A stretch of DNA of 50,604 bases from Fidelibacterota bacterium (GCA_004124535.1 SCKQ01000012.1:1-50604), one strand, 5' to 3'; positions 1 to 10,900 are shown, counted from the first letter of the stretch. The notes: generated by a model not told the origin, from the sequence alone. Program-made: numbers and translations.

Positions 1-548
1 GAGAGATATGCATCATTACCATAGATTTTATTGAAATTCTCAATTTCTGGTGAAAATATACCAATCCTGGTTTCTACTAAGATGGACACCTGATCGCTGA
101 TTAATTCGATCCCGGCGAGGTCTAATGCCACCCTGTTCATTCCGGTCTTAAGTAAGTCTCCTATCTTGCCCTCGTGGTCATAGCTTGCTGCCGTCAAAAC
201 CGTGCCTGTCTCTACGCTCACAATCCTCGCTGAGACTGACATCACGTCACCGACTCTGCTGATACTCCCTACAACAATCTGTTGAACACCAACCAGCTCT
301 CCAACTTCTACAGCACATTCATTGGAGACGCACCCCGATTGTTGAAATCCCTGTTCCTTCAAGACTTCTTCCATCTGACTCCGCTCAACTACCGTATACT
401 CTCCAAACTCGGTGAGTTCATTTCGTAACCTATCCGACAAAGCACTCGCCTCATCATTAGATACACCTTTACCCTCAAAATCAACTACAGCTATCGTAGT
501 CTGAGCAGAAAGGGAGGAGACGAGTACAAACAACGATATTCTCTTCAT
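1..548 (-). CDS. CsgG/LpoB-like periplasmic protein, 3' end outside window
   Basis: The reading frame is open from an ATG at 548 to the left window edge, giving about 182 residues, so the C-terminus is missing. The N-terminus (MKRISLFVLVSSLSAQ) is a short signal peptide with a likely cut after SAQ. It is followed by the pattern TIAVVDFEGKGVS, a run reading YTVVERSQMEEVLKEQGFQ, and VGVQQIVVGSISRVGD, which matches the CsgG / FlgO / LpoB-like fold: an AVVDF first strand, a VVERSQ motif and a GSI strand. Members act in the periplasm or outer membrane in secretion or envelope assembly; proteins with this VVERSQ pattern are common in FCB bacteria and mostly uncharacterised. The start overlaps the stop of a short upstream ORF as ATGA. 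Family assignment is fairly secure; the cellular role is unknown. Confidence 0.75.
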   Translation of the reverse strand, partial: MKRISLFVLVSSLSAQTTIAVVDFEGKGVSNDEASALSDRLRNELTEFGEYTVVERSQMEEVLKEQGFQQSGCVSNECAVEVGELVGVQQIVVGSISRVGDVMSVSARIVSVETGTVLTAASYDHEGKIGDLLKTGMNRVALDLAGIELISDQVSILVETRIGIFSPEIENFNKIYGNDAYL

Positions 549-808
549 CTCTCGAGTCTACCCCACTTCAAAATGATTAATCCAATGATTTGGTTTTTAT
601 TCATAATAGGGAATATAATGTTTTTACCCATTAGCGGGGTTTTTTGTTTATAGACATTTAGGTCCGCCAAGGGCAAACTAAGTAGCGTTGAGTATCCCCT
701 TACATTTAACGAAATAAAGTCAAGCCTTGACATATTGTGATTTTCCTCACACCATTCACATTGGAATGCTATTTTTTTGATATTAACGCTGGTAGGGTGT
801 AATATCAC
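545..808 (-). CDS. possible small hypothetical protein, ATGA-coupled to the CsgG-like gene
   Basis: This 87-residue frame begins with GTG at 808 and ends with a TGA sharing the ATGA overlap with the CsgG-like start. It has a CxxC pair (FQCEWC, near residue 16) and a hydrophobic stretch near the C-terminus (NQIIGLIILKW). I recognise no family. In favour: the exact ATGA overlap and the fact that it fills an otherwise empty 340-base interval. Against: no visible Shine-Dalgarno before the GTG, a GTG start, and a T-run after a short hairpin on the other strand (626-646) that could be a decayed terminator. Treat it as tentative; the interval 549-890 could simply be non-coding. Confidence 0.3.
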   Translation of the reverse strand: MILHPTSVNIKKIAFQCEWCEENHNMSRLDFISLNVRGYSTLLSLPLADLNVYKQKTPLMGKNIIFPIMNKNQIIGLIILKWGRLER

Positions 809-890
809 TCGGTGCGATAATTCCGTATGGCTTATATAGTACCAGTAGTACCCACTGATTTATCAAAAAAAATTTTAGGAGGATGTTGCC

Positions 891-3800
891 ATGAAAAATT
901 ACACTAGAACACTCACACTCTTATTATTCATCTCTGTGTTGGTTGGGCAGCCAACATTTACAGAATACTCAATCTCCACATCAGCTGATGGAGCCCGATC
1001 AGTCTACGCTACTGATGTAGATGGTGACGGGGATATGGATGTGCTCTCAGCATCTTACAATGATGACAAGATCGCCTGGTATGAGAATGACGGCAGCGAG
1101 AGCTTTACAGAGCATGTCATTTCCACATCAGCTGATGGTGCCTGTTCTGTTTATGCTGTGGATGTGGACGGTGATGGGGACATGGATGTGCTCTCTGCAT
1201 CAGGTGATGATGACAAGATCGCCTGGTATGAGAATGACGGCAGCGAGAGCTTTACAGAGCATACCATCTCCACATCAGCTGATGATGCCTATTCTGTTCA
1301 TGCAGCAGATGTGGACGGTGACGGTGACATGGATGTACTCTCTGCACTTAGAATGATCACAAGATCGCCTGGTATGAGAATGACGGCAGCGAGAGCTTTA
1401 CAGAGCATGCTATTTCCACATCAGCTGATTATGCCCAATCTGTTCATGCGGCGGATGTGGACGGTGACGGGGACATGGATGTGCTCTCTGCATCTTACGG
1501 TGATGACAAGATCGCCTGGTATGAGCAGGAAGGGAGTCCAGTTCAGACCACTTTCCAACCACAAACCACAGCAGCACTACAAACAGCGGTAGACCTATGG
1601 GTTTCTGATAGTGCATCAGCTGTAGCTGCCTATGGTGATATTAATACCTGGGATGTATCTCTGATTACAGATATGAGTGAATTATTTCAATCTAAAACGA
1701 CATTCAATGATGCTATTGGTAATTGGGATGTATCCAGTGTTATTGAAATGGGCTCTATGTTTAATTTAGCATCAAGTTTTAACCAGGATCTATCAAGCTG
1801 GGATGTATCCAGTGTAACAAATATGCATTGGATGTTTAGGGGTACTAACAATTCTAATCAGGATCTATCAAACTGGGATGTATCCAGTGTAACAAATATG
1901 AGTGGTATGTTTTATTCTTCCAGTTTTAATGGGGATTTATCAAGCTGGGATGTATCCAGTGTGACCCTAATGAACGGTATGTTTTATCAGCATTCCAGTT
2001 TTAATGGGGATATATCAAACTGGAATGTATCCAGTGTAACAAATATGCAAGGGATGTTTTGGGGTGCTTCCAGTTTTAATGGGGATTTATCAAGCTGGGA
2101 TGTATCCAGTGTAACGAATATGGCACAAATGTTTAGAAGTGTTTCCAGTTTTAACCAAGACATATCCAGTTGGAATGTATCCAGTGTAACAAATATGACT
2201 GACATGTTTTCAGGTAATGGTTTATCAGATGAAAATAAATGTGCAATCCACATGTCATTTTCTACAAATGATGCCTGGCCCTATGATTGGTCCGATTATT
2301 GTGCGCCCGTCATATCCGCGATCGCAGACACCTCGATGGACGAGGACAGCGAACTGTATTTAATCCTTAGCGCAGAGTCTGAGCAGGAATACGATATCTA
2401 TTATGATGCCGATAGTGATACCTCGAGCGTGTATCCGTTCGTAGAGGGCGACACACTGAAGATTATGCTAATGGATGACTGGCACGGTACCTCAGAGATC
2501 TCGGTTAGCGTCTACAGTGTGAATGACGCTAGCCTTAACGATACCACATCATTCACGCTCACGGTCAACCCTGTGGATGATCTTCCATTTGTAGATGGCC
2601 ATATATTGCCCCGTAATTACCCGGAAGACTTTGGTGTGGATACCGTGGCCTACCTGCCGGATGTATTCACTGACATAGATGGTGAGCTGACCTATTCCTA
2701 TTCGTTCACGGACAGTTCTGTGCTTTCAGCAGATGTATCCAGCGGTTTTCTGGTGCTTTCATCGCTTCCTGATGCTAACGGAGGGACAGAGCTCATGGTT
2801 ACCGCCATGAACCCCACAAGGGCCAGTGTGACCGATACGGTGGAGGTCACTGTCTGGGCGATAAATGATGCTCCTGTGGTTAGTATTCCGGATACATCTA
2901 TGGCTGAAGACAGCGAGTTCTTTTATGATCTTTCTGCGTATATCTCTGATGTGGACAGCGAAAACCTGATGGTAAATGTGGAAAATGTATCTCAGCCGAT
3001 GAATGAGCATGTTCAATCCCATATGTTGGGACCTGACACACTACGTTTGTTTGCCCGCCATGACTGGCATGGTACGGGAACAATTATTATCAGGGTACGT
3101 GATGGACAGAGAACTACGCATGAGCCCTTTACCTTAACAGTGAACCCGGTGAATGATGCCCCCGTTTTTGAAAACCTTTTTGCTTTAGTAGGTGTAGGGA
3201 TGGAGTTTGATGTTCCCATTCTTGTTCATGATGTTGACATGGACTCCTTGGTGGTCTCCTTTGATGATTCCTGGGACTATCCAGGCTGGCTGTCACTGGC
3301 TGCTGATCCATACCGGTTAGAAGGGACAGCCCCGGGACCGGGTCAGTCCCGCTTTCCGCTTGCTTTAAGTGATGGAGATACATCTATTACAGATACCTTT
3401 AGTTTATCGGCGGCGTTCTTTCATCCCCGGATCACATCGATCACTGATGTGCCTGATGATCAGGGAGGACGGGTCTATATTGACTTTAGAAAATCCTTTT
3501 TTGATCGTCGCAATCAGGCCAATCAACTGTACACCATCTTCCGTCATGATATGATAGATAATATACCTGAATGGGTGGTGGTTGGCTCCGGCGCTGCGAT
3601 TGGTGATAATAGTTATATCTATGAAGTGCTGACACTTAGGGACTCTACGGCCGATGATGACGGCATGACCGAGTTCAAGGTAGTGGCATCCATGAATGAA
3701 GGGCACTTTCATTCTCCACCACAGTCTGGCTACTCGTTAGATAACATTGCTCCCGGCGTGCCTACTGGTTTAATGGCTACTATTTTAGAGACAGGAATTC

Positions 3801-4327
3801 ATCTCAGCTGGGACATAAGTCCTGATGATGATTTTCAATACTTTGACCTTGAAATTTCCAGCACTGCAGACTTTAGTGATTATCTTACCGTAGAGACGGT
3901 AGATACGGCTTATTTGGATACTGATTATGAAATTGATGTAACTGTCTATTATCGCCTAATAGCATATGATGATGCCGGTAATTCCAGCGAACACTCTGTT
4001 GCGATTGATATAACGGTGTTGTGGGCTGATTTAGGCATCGCTATCCCGGATGAATTTGCTATTCACCAAAATTATCCCAACCCGTTCAATCCGGTAACAA
4101 CACTGCGTTATGATCTGCCAGAGCAAGGTCATGTCCGGATTACTATTTATGATATGCTGGGCAGGGATGTAAAGACACTCATTAATGAATACCAGGACCC
4201 TGGCTACAGGTCTATTATTTGGGACGCTACCAATGATTATGGTAAACCAGTGAGTGCTGGTATGTACCTCTACCAGATACAGGCTAATAATTTTCTGAAA
4301 ACGAAAAAAATGATCTTAGTTAAGTGA
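891..4327 (+). CDS. large T9SS-sorted surface protein (FG-GAP/VCBS-like, BspA-like and Ig-like repeats), disrupted by a -1 frameshift near 1352
   Basis: One gene is split between two frames. It starts at ATG 891 behind AGGAGG (877-882) with a signal peptide (MKNYTRTLTLLLFISVLVGQ). Four copies of a 49-residue unit follow (DVDGDGDMDVLSAS then DDKIAWYENDG), an FG-GAP/VCBS-like calcium-binding repeat. The third copy lacks one base, so the first frame runs into unrelated residues and stops at 1592, while the correct frame resumes at about 1352 and continues to TGA at 4325-4327. Beyond it lie eight BspA-type (DUF285) repeats of about 25 residues (WDVSSVTNMxxMF, about 1649-2205), several cadherin/Ig-like domains with VNPVDDLP and VNPVNDAP linkers, a fibronectin-III-like domain (from about 3745), and the C-terminal sorting domain (HQNYPNPFNPVTT ... 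ILVK). Intact length would be about 1145 residues. Predicted to be exported and anchored at the surface by T9SS. Whether the shift is real or a sequencing error cannot be told here. Confidence 0.8.
960..1546 (+). repeat. four tandem 147-bp coding repeats (third copy 146 bp)
   Basis: Units begin at 960, 1107, 1254 and 1400, each opening with ACAGA. Spacings are 147, 147 and 146, which pinpoints the missing base to the third unit. Long runs are identical between copies, for example the stretch encoding KIAWYENDGSESFTEH. The fourth unit diverges after about 1528. The near identity at DNA level suggests recent duplication or gene conversion. Confidence 0.9.
1649..2205 (+). repeat. eight tandem BspA-type (DUF285) repeats, 72-78 bp each
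   Basis: The block TGGGATGTATCCAGTGT (WDVSSV) recurs about every 75 bases and is nearly invariant, while residues between the copies vary (MHWMFRG, MSGMFYS, MQGMFWG, MAQMFRS). This is the 25-26 residue surface-protein repeat seen in BspA-like and listerial lipoproteins. It lies inside the surface-protein gene. Confidence 0.85.
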
Positions 4328-4329
4328 TT

Positions 4330-4356
4330 AAAAGCCCCGCTAGCGGGGCTTTTTTT
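4330..4356 (+). terminator. rho-independent terminator after the surface-protein gene
   Basis: A perfect 18-base palindrome AGCCCCGCTAGCGGGGCT (4333-4350) starts six bases after the TGA stop. It is preceded by four A (4330-4333) and followed by a run of T from 4350 to 4356. This is a textbook intrinsic terminator for the plus strand and separates the surface protein from the hydroxylase gene. Confidence 0.93.
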
Positions 4357-4417
4357 CAGCACTATAATTTTTATAAAAAATGGATTAGATTTACCTCACG
4401 TTCTATTCGGAGGTATA

Positions 4418-5257
4418 ATGGCAATACTGGATATAAAATATCTGGATGTCTATGCAGTATTTTCAATATTGATCATATTTGGTGCTATAGAGGCCCTTGG
4501 TGGTCTTTATGGCAAGAATTCTATACGATCCAGAAATGACTGGTATGTGGAATTAGTTAGTACTTTTCAACTTTTCATTTTCATTAAGCCAATCATATTT
4601 CTCACAACGACATTTTTACTGATAAAGCTGTTACCGCAATATCGGAATGCCTTTTCAGGATTGACATTGTGGGCCTCTGCATTATTCGTATTAATTGGTG
4701 ATGATTTACTGCAGTACTGGTATCACCGCAAGGCCCATAAGTGGCCCTGGTTGTGGAAATTGCACCGCCCTCATCATTCTTCCAGAGAAATGGGAGTGCT
4801 GGTGTCCTACAGGAATGCATTATTGTATTACGTTTTAATGCCCAATATATGGTGGTTGGGTATGGCTACATACTTTGGTTTATATCGTGAAATGATCATC
4901 GCAATTATATTGAAACAATTAATAGTGACCGGTGCCCATAGTGAAGCAAGATGGGATGCATTTTTATATAAATACAAAACATTGAGCCCGCTGGCATGGG
5001 TGATCGAGCGTTTTATTTCTACACCAGCCACACATTTTGCCCATCATGGGAAAAGTCCCGAGGATGGGATTAGTAACCCCAATGGGAATTATAGCAATAT
5101 GTTCTTCCTATGGGATGTAATTTTTGGTACAGCCCGTATTACCAGAAAATATCCCGAAGTATACGGCATACCTGATGACCCTGACGATAGCTGGCGATCC
5201 CATCTTTATTATCCATTTGTTAAATCTGATAAAACTGGCAGCGAGATAGCAGTATAA
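4418..5257 (+). CDS. fatty acid hydroxylase / sterol desaturase superfamily membrane protein
   Basis: The 279-residue protein carries the histidine clusters of the di-iron fatty-acid-hydroxylase superfamily (PF04116): HRKAH (103-107), HRPHH (116-120), a lone His at 174 and THFAHH (205-210), set among hydrophobic segments at about 10-30, 50-72, 83-100, 135-155 and 158-172. Such enzymes use O2 and a non-haem di-iron centre to hydroxylate or desaturate lipid substrates in the inner membrane. The start is well supported: GGAGG sits just ahead of the ATG at 4418. It is the first gene after a strong terminator and heads a plus-strand series that includes a ceramidase-like protein 1.3 kb downstream, which fits a lipid-related role, but the substrate (sterol, carotenoid, fatty acid or sphingoid base) cannot be told. 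Confidence 0.88.
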   Translation: MAILDIKYLDVYAVFSILIIFGAIEALGGLYGKNSIRSRNDWYVELVSTFQLFIFIKPIIFLTTTFLLIKLLPQYRNAFSGLTLWASALFVLIGDDLLQYWYHRKAHKWPWLWKLHRPHHSSREMGVLVSYRNALLYYVLMPNIWWLGMATYFGLYREMIIAIILKQLIVTGAHSEARWDAFLYKYKTLSPLAWVIERFISTPATHFAHHGKSPEDGISNPNGNYSNMFFLWDVIFGTARITRKYPEVYGIPDDPDDSWRSHLYYPFVKSDKTGSEIAV

Positions 5258-5294
5258 TTATTTTTCACTGTAATTAACTGATTCGAATAATATA

Positions 5295-6545
5295 ATGGAT
5301 CTTCTAATCGATAATATTGAGCAAGCAATTGTTGATACAAAAAAACAGTTGAAAACAAACCTGCCTGAGCTAAAAGGTATTTTTCAAGATCTTGAAAAAT
5401 ACATTAAGCAAGAAGTATCCCAAATCGAAGATTTGGCCAGGGAAGGGAAACCAGTTATACCGGAAATCAATTATGAGACCATCGAAAACGAAAAAGTTGA
5501 TGAAACCATCATTGTATCTATTAAAAATCGTGGTTGTGCAGTTATCAGGAGCGTATTTCCTAAATCCAAGGTAGACGATTGGAATGATGAACTGGTAGAA
5601 TACATCACTGCAAATGGCTATTATGAACAGTGTCAGGGGAAAGCACACCTAGATCAATATTTTAGTGGTTTACAGTCAGGTAAACCACAGGTTTTCGGTA
5701 TTTATTGGTCGCGACCTCAGATGTTAGCACGTCAGGATGAACGCATGGCCAAGACAAAAGCCTGGCTGAATAATCTGTGGAGCTGCCAACAGAATGGAGC
5801 ATTTGGGATTGATCCAAATATGGAATGCACCTATGCAGATAGGATCAGGCGGCGTGAACCGGGTGATAACACATTTGGGTTATCGCCCCATACCGATGCT
5901 GGATCCATAGAACGTTGGATTGATAAAGAATACCAAAAAGTATATCGACATGTGTTCTCTGGAAATTGGCGTGACTACGATCCATTTGACGCAAAATATC
6001 GTACAGAAATAAGCGAAATCCCATCACCAGCTGTCAGTCATGTTTTTAGGACTTTTCAGGGTTGGACAGCCCTAACTGAGCAAGGGCCTAATGATGGAAC
6101 GTTAAAACTGATTCCGATCGTTCGCAATATAGTATATACATTATATCGTGCCCTGTTGGATGATGTACCGGAAGATTCGCTTTGTGGCGCATCGCCAGGC
6201 AGAGCCTTAGATACTAATCCAGAATGGCATGATCTGCCCCTAAGAGCACTGGTCTCTATACCGCTCCTTTACCCCGGCGACACAATCTGGTGGCATCCCG
6301 ACCTGACTCATGCTGTAGAAGGTCACCATGCGGGAAATAACTTTAGTAATGTGATGTACATCGGTGCATCACCATTATGCAAAAAAAATAGTGACTATCT
6401 GAAGATTCAGGGTGAGCGATTTTTGTCCGGTGAAAGTGCCCCGGATTTTTCTGCGGAAGACTATGAAATTAATTATAATGGCCGGGCCACATTAGATGAC
6501 CTTACCGATCTCGGGAAAAAACAAATGGGTTTTATGCCCTGGTAA
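5295..6545 (+). CDS. DUF1479 (YbiU-type) Fe(II)/2-oxoglutarate oxygenase-like protein
   Basis: This 416-residue protein matches the DUF1479 / YbiU family. A helical N-terminus (1-75, rich in K, E and Q) precedes an oxygenase-type double-stranded beta helix. Visible metal-binding elements are SPHTDAGS (His199 and Asp201) and the distal TH at 338-339 inside PGDTIWWHPDLTHAVEG. The HxD...H arrangement is that of Fe(II)/2-oxoglutarate dioxygenases. The arginine that would hold 2-oxoglutarate is not obvious; the segment after the distal His reads GNNFSNVMYIGASP. Length is typical for the family. It lies 37 bases after the hydroxylase gene and 15 before the ceramidase-like gene, so co-transcription is likely. 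The true substrate of this family is not established. Confidence 0.85.
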   Translation: MDLLIDNIEQAIVDTKKQLKTNLPELKGIFQDLEKYIKQEVSQIEDLAREGKPVIPEINYETIENEKVDETIIVSIKNRGCAVIRSVFPKSKVDDWNDELVEYITANGYYEQCQGKAHLDQYFSGLQSGKPQVFGIYWSRPQMLARQDERMAKTKAWLNNLWSCQQNGAFGIDPNMECTYADRIRRREPGDNTFGLSPHTDAGSIERWIDKEYQKVYRHVFSGNWRDYDPFDAKYRTEISEIPSPAVSHVFRTFQGWTALTEQGPNDGTLKLIPIVRNIVYTLYRALLDDVPEDSLCGASPGRALDTNPEWHDLPLRALVSIPLLYPGDTIWWHPDLTHAVEGHHAGNNFSNVMYIGASPLCKKNSDYLKIQGERFLSGESAPDFSAEDYEINYNGRATLDDLTDLGKKQMGFMPW

Positions 6546-6560
6546 ATGGGGTAATTACCA

Positions 6561-7889
6561 TTGCGACATTTCAGAACCACAGCACTGCTGGGTTTATTAA
6601 TTCTATCAGCACTGGGATGTGTAGAAAATAAACAAAGCATACGTGCCGGCGTAGCGGTAGTTGATATAACCCCACCATTAGAATTACAACCAATACTTGG
6701 TGGTTATGGCGATCGAATGAGCAAACCAGCAGAAGGAGTTCATGATCGGATTTTTGCCAAGGCGTTGGTCCTCAAAGACCAGGGAAATTCTTTTGCCTTA
6801 ATTACGGCCGATATGCAGTCCTTTCCGCCATATTTTAAAGCAGAGCTTGTTAAAGCACTGGCGGAAGAAGGTTGGGATGGGAAGGAAATTATGCTTTTAC
6901 CCAGTCACTCCCATTCCAGTATTGAAATGATGTCTGTCCACATAAAAAACAATCTGAATATTCCCCAGATCGGTATTTTTAACAAAGATGTACTGGTTTT
7001 AACCATTGAGAATTTGAAAAAGGCAATATTGAATGCGCAGGCAAATATGCAGCCAGTTAAGGTTGGAACAATCAGAAAGGAGTTGGTAGGGTGGAATCGA
7101 AACCGCAGGGAGGGAAATCTTACAATAGACCCGGACCTAACGATTACGCGCTTTGATCGTCTGAACAATGAACCGTTGGCTGTATTGGTGAATTGGACCG
7201 CACATCCGACGTTCATGGGTCCAGAGGATATGGAATTTTCCGGTGGTTGGCCGGGGCATCTGCAGCGTACCATGGAAGCATTATTTGATTCTCAAGTGAC
7301 TGTCTTTTATTATAATGGGGCTGAGGGAGATCAAAGTCCTGTTCCCCAGATAGAATATGGCAGTAGTTGGGAACAGGCCGAATCTTATGGTCGTGAATTA
7401 GGAATCCTATCATGGAAATTAGCGCAGAATATTCAGACTAAACCGGTGTACGAAGTCCACCATTATACTACCAGCATTTCATTACCTGAGCTTACTTGGT
7501 ACCCCGAATTTATGCAGACTGGTGGTGCAGAATACGGTCTTAATGAAGAAACTGCTGCTTATGTAATTAACCTATTATTTTCTAGGACAACTTCAAGTAC
7601 AGCGGTCAATATTGGCGACTTAATGATTATTGGCGTCCCCGGCGAATTGACGGCTGGTTTAGGTCAAGAAATAAAAAGAAAAGTCCTAGGTCAAACTGAT
7701 GCTATTTATGTAACCATTGGTGGACTTGCTGATGAATGGATCAGTTACATACTATCAAAAGAAGAATATGAAAAAGGTGGCTATGAAGCGAGCCTCAGTT
7801 TTTATGGACCTACACTTGGCCCACTGGTCGTGGACCGAATTGTTGATGCAGCAACATCGTTTCAGCTACAGTTGCTAACGAAGAATTAA
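6561..7889 (+). CDS. neutral/alkaline ceramidase-family lipoprotein (copy 1)
   Basis: The 442-residue product belongs to the neutral/alkaline non-lysosomal ceramidase N-terminal family (PF04734). It opens with a hydrophobic signal ending LSALGC (Cys20), probably a lipoprotein site although the residue at -2 is Leu. The mature part begins RAGVAVVDITPP, the family hallmark. Zinc-ligand candidates are His116 and His118 in SHSHSS, where classical ceramidases have THTHSGP, and His215 in NWTAHPT. The nucleophile-like Ser259 sits in GAEGDQSP. It lacks the C-terminal immunoglobulin-like domain of the long enzymes. The only workable start is TTG 6561; the nearby ATG at 6546 runs straight into TAA. Classical members cleave the amide bond of ceramide outside the cell; short bacterial homologues are mostly uncharacterised, so the substrate is open. 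Confidence 0.82.
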   Translation: MRHFRTTALLGLLILSALGCVENKQSIRAGVAVVDITPPLELQPILGGYGDRMSKPAEGVHDRIFAKALVLKDQGNSFALITADMQSFPPYFKAELVKALAEEGWDGKEIMLLPSHSHSSIEMMSVHIKNNLNIPQIGIFNKDVLVLTIENLKKAILNAQANMQPVKVGTIRKELVGWNRNRREGNLTIDPDLTITRFDRLNNEPLAVLVNWTAHPTFMGPEDMEFSGGWPGHLQRTMEALFDSQVTVFYYNGAEGDQSPVPQIEYGSSWEQAESYGRELGILSWKLAQNIQTKPVYEVHHYTTSISLPELTWYPEFMQTGGAEYGLNEETAAYVINLLFSRTTSSTAVNIGDLMIIGVPGELTAGLGQEIKRKVLGQTDAIYVTIGGLADEWISYILSKEEYEKGGYEASLSFYGPTLGPLVVDRIVDAATSFQLQLLTKN

Positions 7890-7971
7890 GGACATATATA
7901 AATTCCTATAGCATCGTAATTTCGACTATCGGTAAGCAATCTTTTAATTCAGAAATGATTTAACAGGTAAC

Positions 7972-10900
7972 ATGAACCCATTTTCACAAAAAATCTTCGT
8001 TACAAGGTCAGCAATTTACTTGCTGCTAATTGTATTGTTAGCTATTCCTGCTGGATTATTTGGCAAGAAGGAACCATTTATTGGTCGGGACCGATTTAAT
8101 CGTCAAATATCAGAAGGTATTATTAATAAAGAAGACACGGTTTCCGTAACCTATTATGCATTTTATCCATTCCAAATCGATACTACCAAAATGGCTATGA
8201 ATAAAATTGCAGATCGCCTCACCAAACAAGAGATTGATATTTTCAGGAATTTTGCAGATGTATACAAATTTGCGGACGCTGGACCGAAAGAGGAGTTGTA
8301 TGTGGTTCAGGGCAGTCAGATTGACAGTATCTTTTACGATGGCCTCTTCGGATTTAAAAAGATTGTTATTCCCGCAGATGCCAATAAAAAGTTCAGTCAT
8401 TATTATGAAAAAGGTAGAAAAGAGGGCGAGTGGACCGAGTGGTATGTTAATGAAACAGTAAAAAAAGTTTATCATTATAAAAAAGATCTTTTGGATGGAT
8501 CGTATGCTATTCATGATTCTGCCAGCGGTCAAAAAGTGATCGAAAAAATGTACAAAAAAGATAAATTGGCCGGAATATGGAAAGAATGGTATCTAAATAA
8601 TACACTAAAACTTGAGCACGCCTACAAGGGCGATAATCTTCATGGAGTAAGTATAGATTATGATTCTACTGGGAAAAAAGACTCCGAGAAAAGGTTTAAA
8701 AGTGGACTAAAGCATGGTGAATGGAATTTTTATAATGATGATGTAGAACTTGTGCATGTCGAGATTTATAAAGATGATTTAAAAAATGGACTGTGGTATA
8801 CAAAGGACCTGGACACCAGAGATATTCACTACGAGGAATACCGGGATGATAAATTCATTGTTCGGTATACAGAACACTACTATCCCAATTATCAACTGAA
8901 GGAAAAGTATGCTTATCAAGATAGTTTGCCTCACGGGAAATGGATCGGCTATTATAAAGATGGTGAGACCAAACATGTAAAACGATTTGAAGACGGGAAA
9001 AAACAAGGGAAATGGCAGTTCTTCACTGAGGGTGGAGATGTCCATACCTTTGAATTATATGAAAATGACAAGCGAAATGGTGAATGGTATAAAAAAGGAG
9101 AAGAAACGGATATCTACTACCAATTCTGGGACATGGATTCACTTATATCAGAATATGCTGATTTACATTACCCCAATGGCCAGCTGATTGAAAAGATTTC
9201 TTACAAGGAGGGATTGAAAAATGGGAAATTCACTGGTTATTTTCAAAATGGGGCCAAGAAATATGTGAAGCGCTTCGAGAATGATAAGCCCGAAGGCAAA
9301 TGGCGGTATTATACAATGGCAGGTAAAACCAATGCCGAAGAGATCTATGTGGAAGGTAAACGCAATGAAGAATGGTTTCGGCTCGATGAAAGTGGTGACA
9401 CCTACTACCAGTATTGGGATATGGATTCGCTTATATCAGAATACGCTGATCTGCATTACCCCAACGGTCAGCTGATTGAAAAAATTTCATATAAGGAGGG
9501 ATTAAAAGACGGGAAATTCACTGGTTATTACGAGAATGGTGAGGTGAAATATAAAAAAAGATATACAGAAGACCAGCCTGATGGAAAATGGGAATATTAT
9601 ACAGCCGCTGGTAAGAAAAATGCTGTACAGATCTATGTAGAAGGCAAGCGGAATGAGGAATGGTATCGGATCGATAAAAAGGGTGACACATACTACCAGT
9701 ACTGGGACCAAGATTCGCTCGTATCAGAATACGCTGATCTACATTATCCTAACGGTCAGCTGATTGAAAAGATTTCATATAAAGAGGGGTTGAAGGATGG
9801 GAAATTCACCGGTTATTATCCTTCCGGTAAAGTAGAATATGTTAAACGGTATGAAGAGGATAAGCCCATGGGTAAATGGAAGTTTGTAAGGGAAGATGGA
9901 ACGACTAAAAAAATTGAAATATATGAGACGGGGAAAAAGAATGATGAATGGATTACCTATGAAAAAAATGGCGATGTATATTATCAGTTTTGGGATATGG
10001 ATTCACTCGTATCAGAATACGCTGACTTACATTATCCCAATGGTCAGCTAATTGAGAAGATTTCATATAAAGACGGGCGTAAAAACGGAAAATTTACTGG
10101 ATATTATGAAAATGGCCAGACCAAACATATACGAACATACAAAGACGATAAACTGGATGGTAAATTCGCAGATTATACAGAGTCTGGTCAGATACTTCGC
10201 AAGCAGGGGTATATGAATGGTTTACTTGATGGGCCATCTAAGGAATGGTATCTAAATGGAGAGGTAAAGGTAAAGACAGCCTATAAGGAGGGTAAGCTTG
10301 ATGGGGGTTTTATGTCCTACGATAGTTTAGGACGAAAAGTTACTAAAGGTGAATATGAAATGGGGCTAAAAGCAGGTGATTGGCTGACCTGGTACCCCAG
10401 TGGGAAAAAGAAAGAAAGGTCAAGTTATTTTTCCGGTAAAGCAAATGGACCTTATACCCTTTGGGATGAGATAGGCAGAATCATTAAAGAGGGTGAATAT
10501 TCAGATGACCTCAAACATGGTGTATGGATAACATTTGACCCTGATTTGGATCGCCAAGAATCATATGAGTATTATGATATGGGAATTGCAAAATTAAAGT
10601 ATTTTTATAAATACTATGATAACGGCAATGTAATGGAAGAACCTGCATTTACTGAATATTACCGTGATGGTGAATGGCGGCAGCTTTTTGATAATGAACG
10701 TCTGCAATACCTCACTACCTATTCATTAGGTAAAAAATATGGTTTATACGAAGAGTGGACGATTAAAAAAGACCTTGTTCAAAGGGGATACTATGAAAAT
10801 GATTTGTTGTCTGCTTTGTGGACGTATGTACGCAACGATTCAGTAATAAAATATGAAGTGTATGATGCTGATTCAATTATCGATGGTTTCATTTATGAAT

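Noticed and set aside
626..646. ACCC/GGGT hairpin followed by a T-run, a possible plus-strand terminator
   Set aside because: Only four base pairs with a six-base loop and no gene upstream on that strand in the window; too weak to call.
1021..1356. A 111-residue frame overlapping the repeat region of the surface protein
   Set aside because: It is the second frame of the 147-bp repeats (MRMTAARALQS repeated) and has the composition of an out-of-frame shadow.
960..2205. Regular repeats that at first sight could be a CRISPR array
   Set aside because: Repeats are 72-147 bases, in frame and coding for surface-protein modules, with no short unique spacers and no cas genes.
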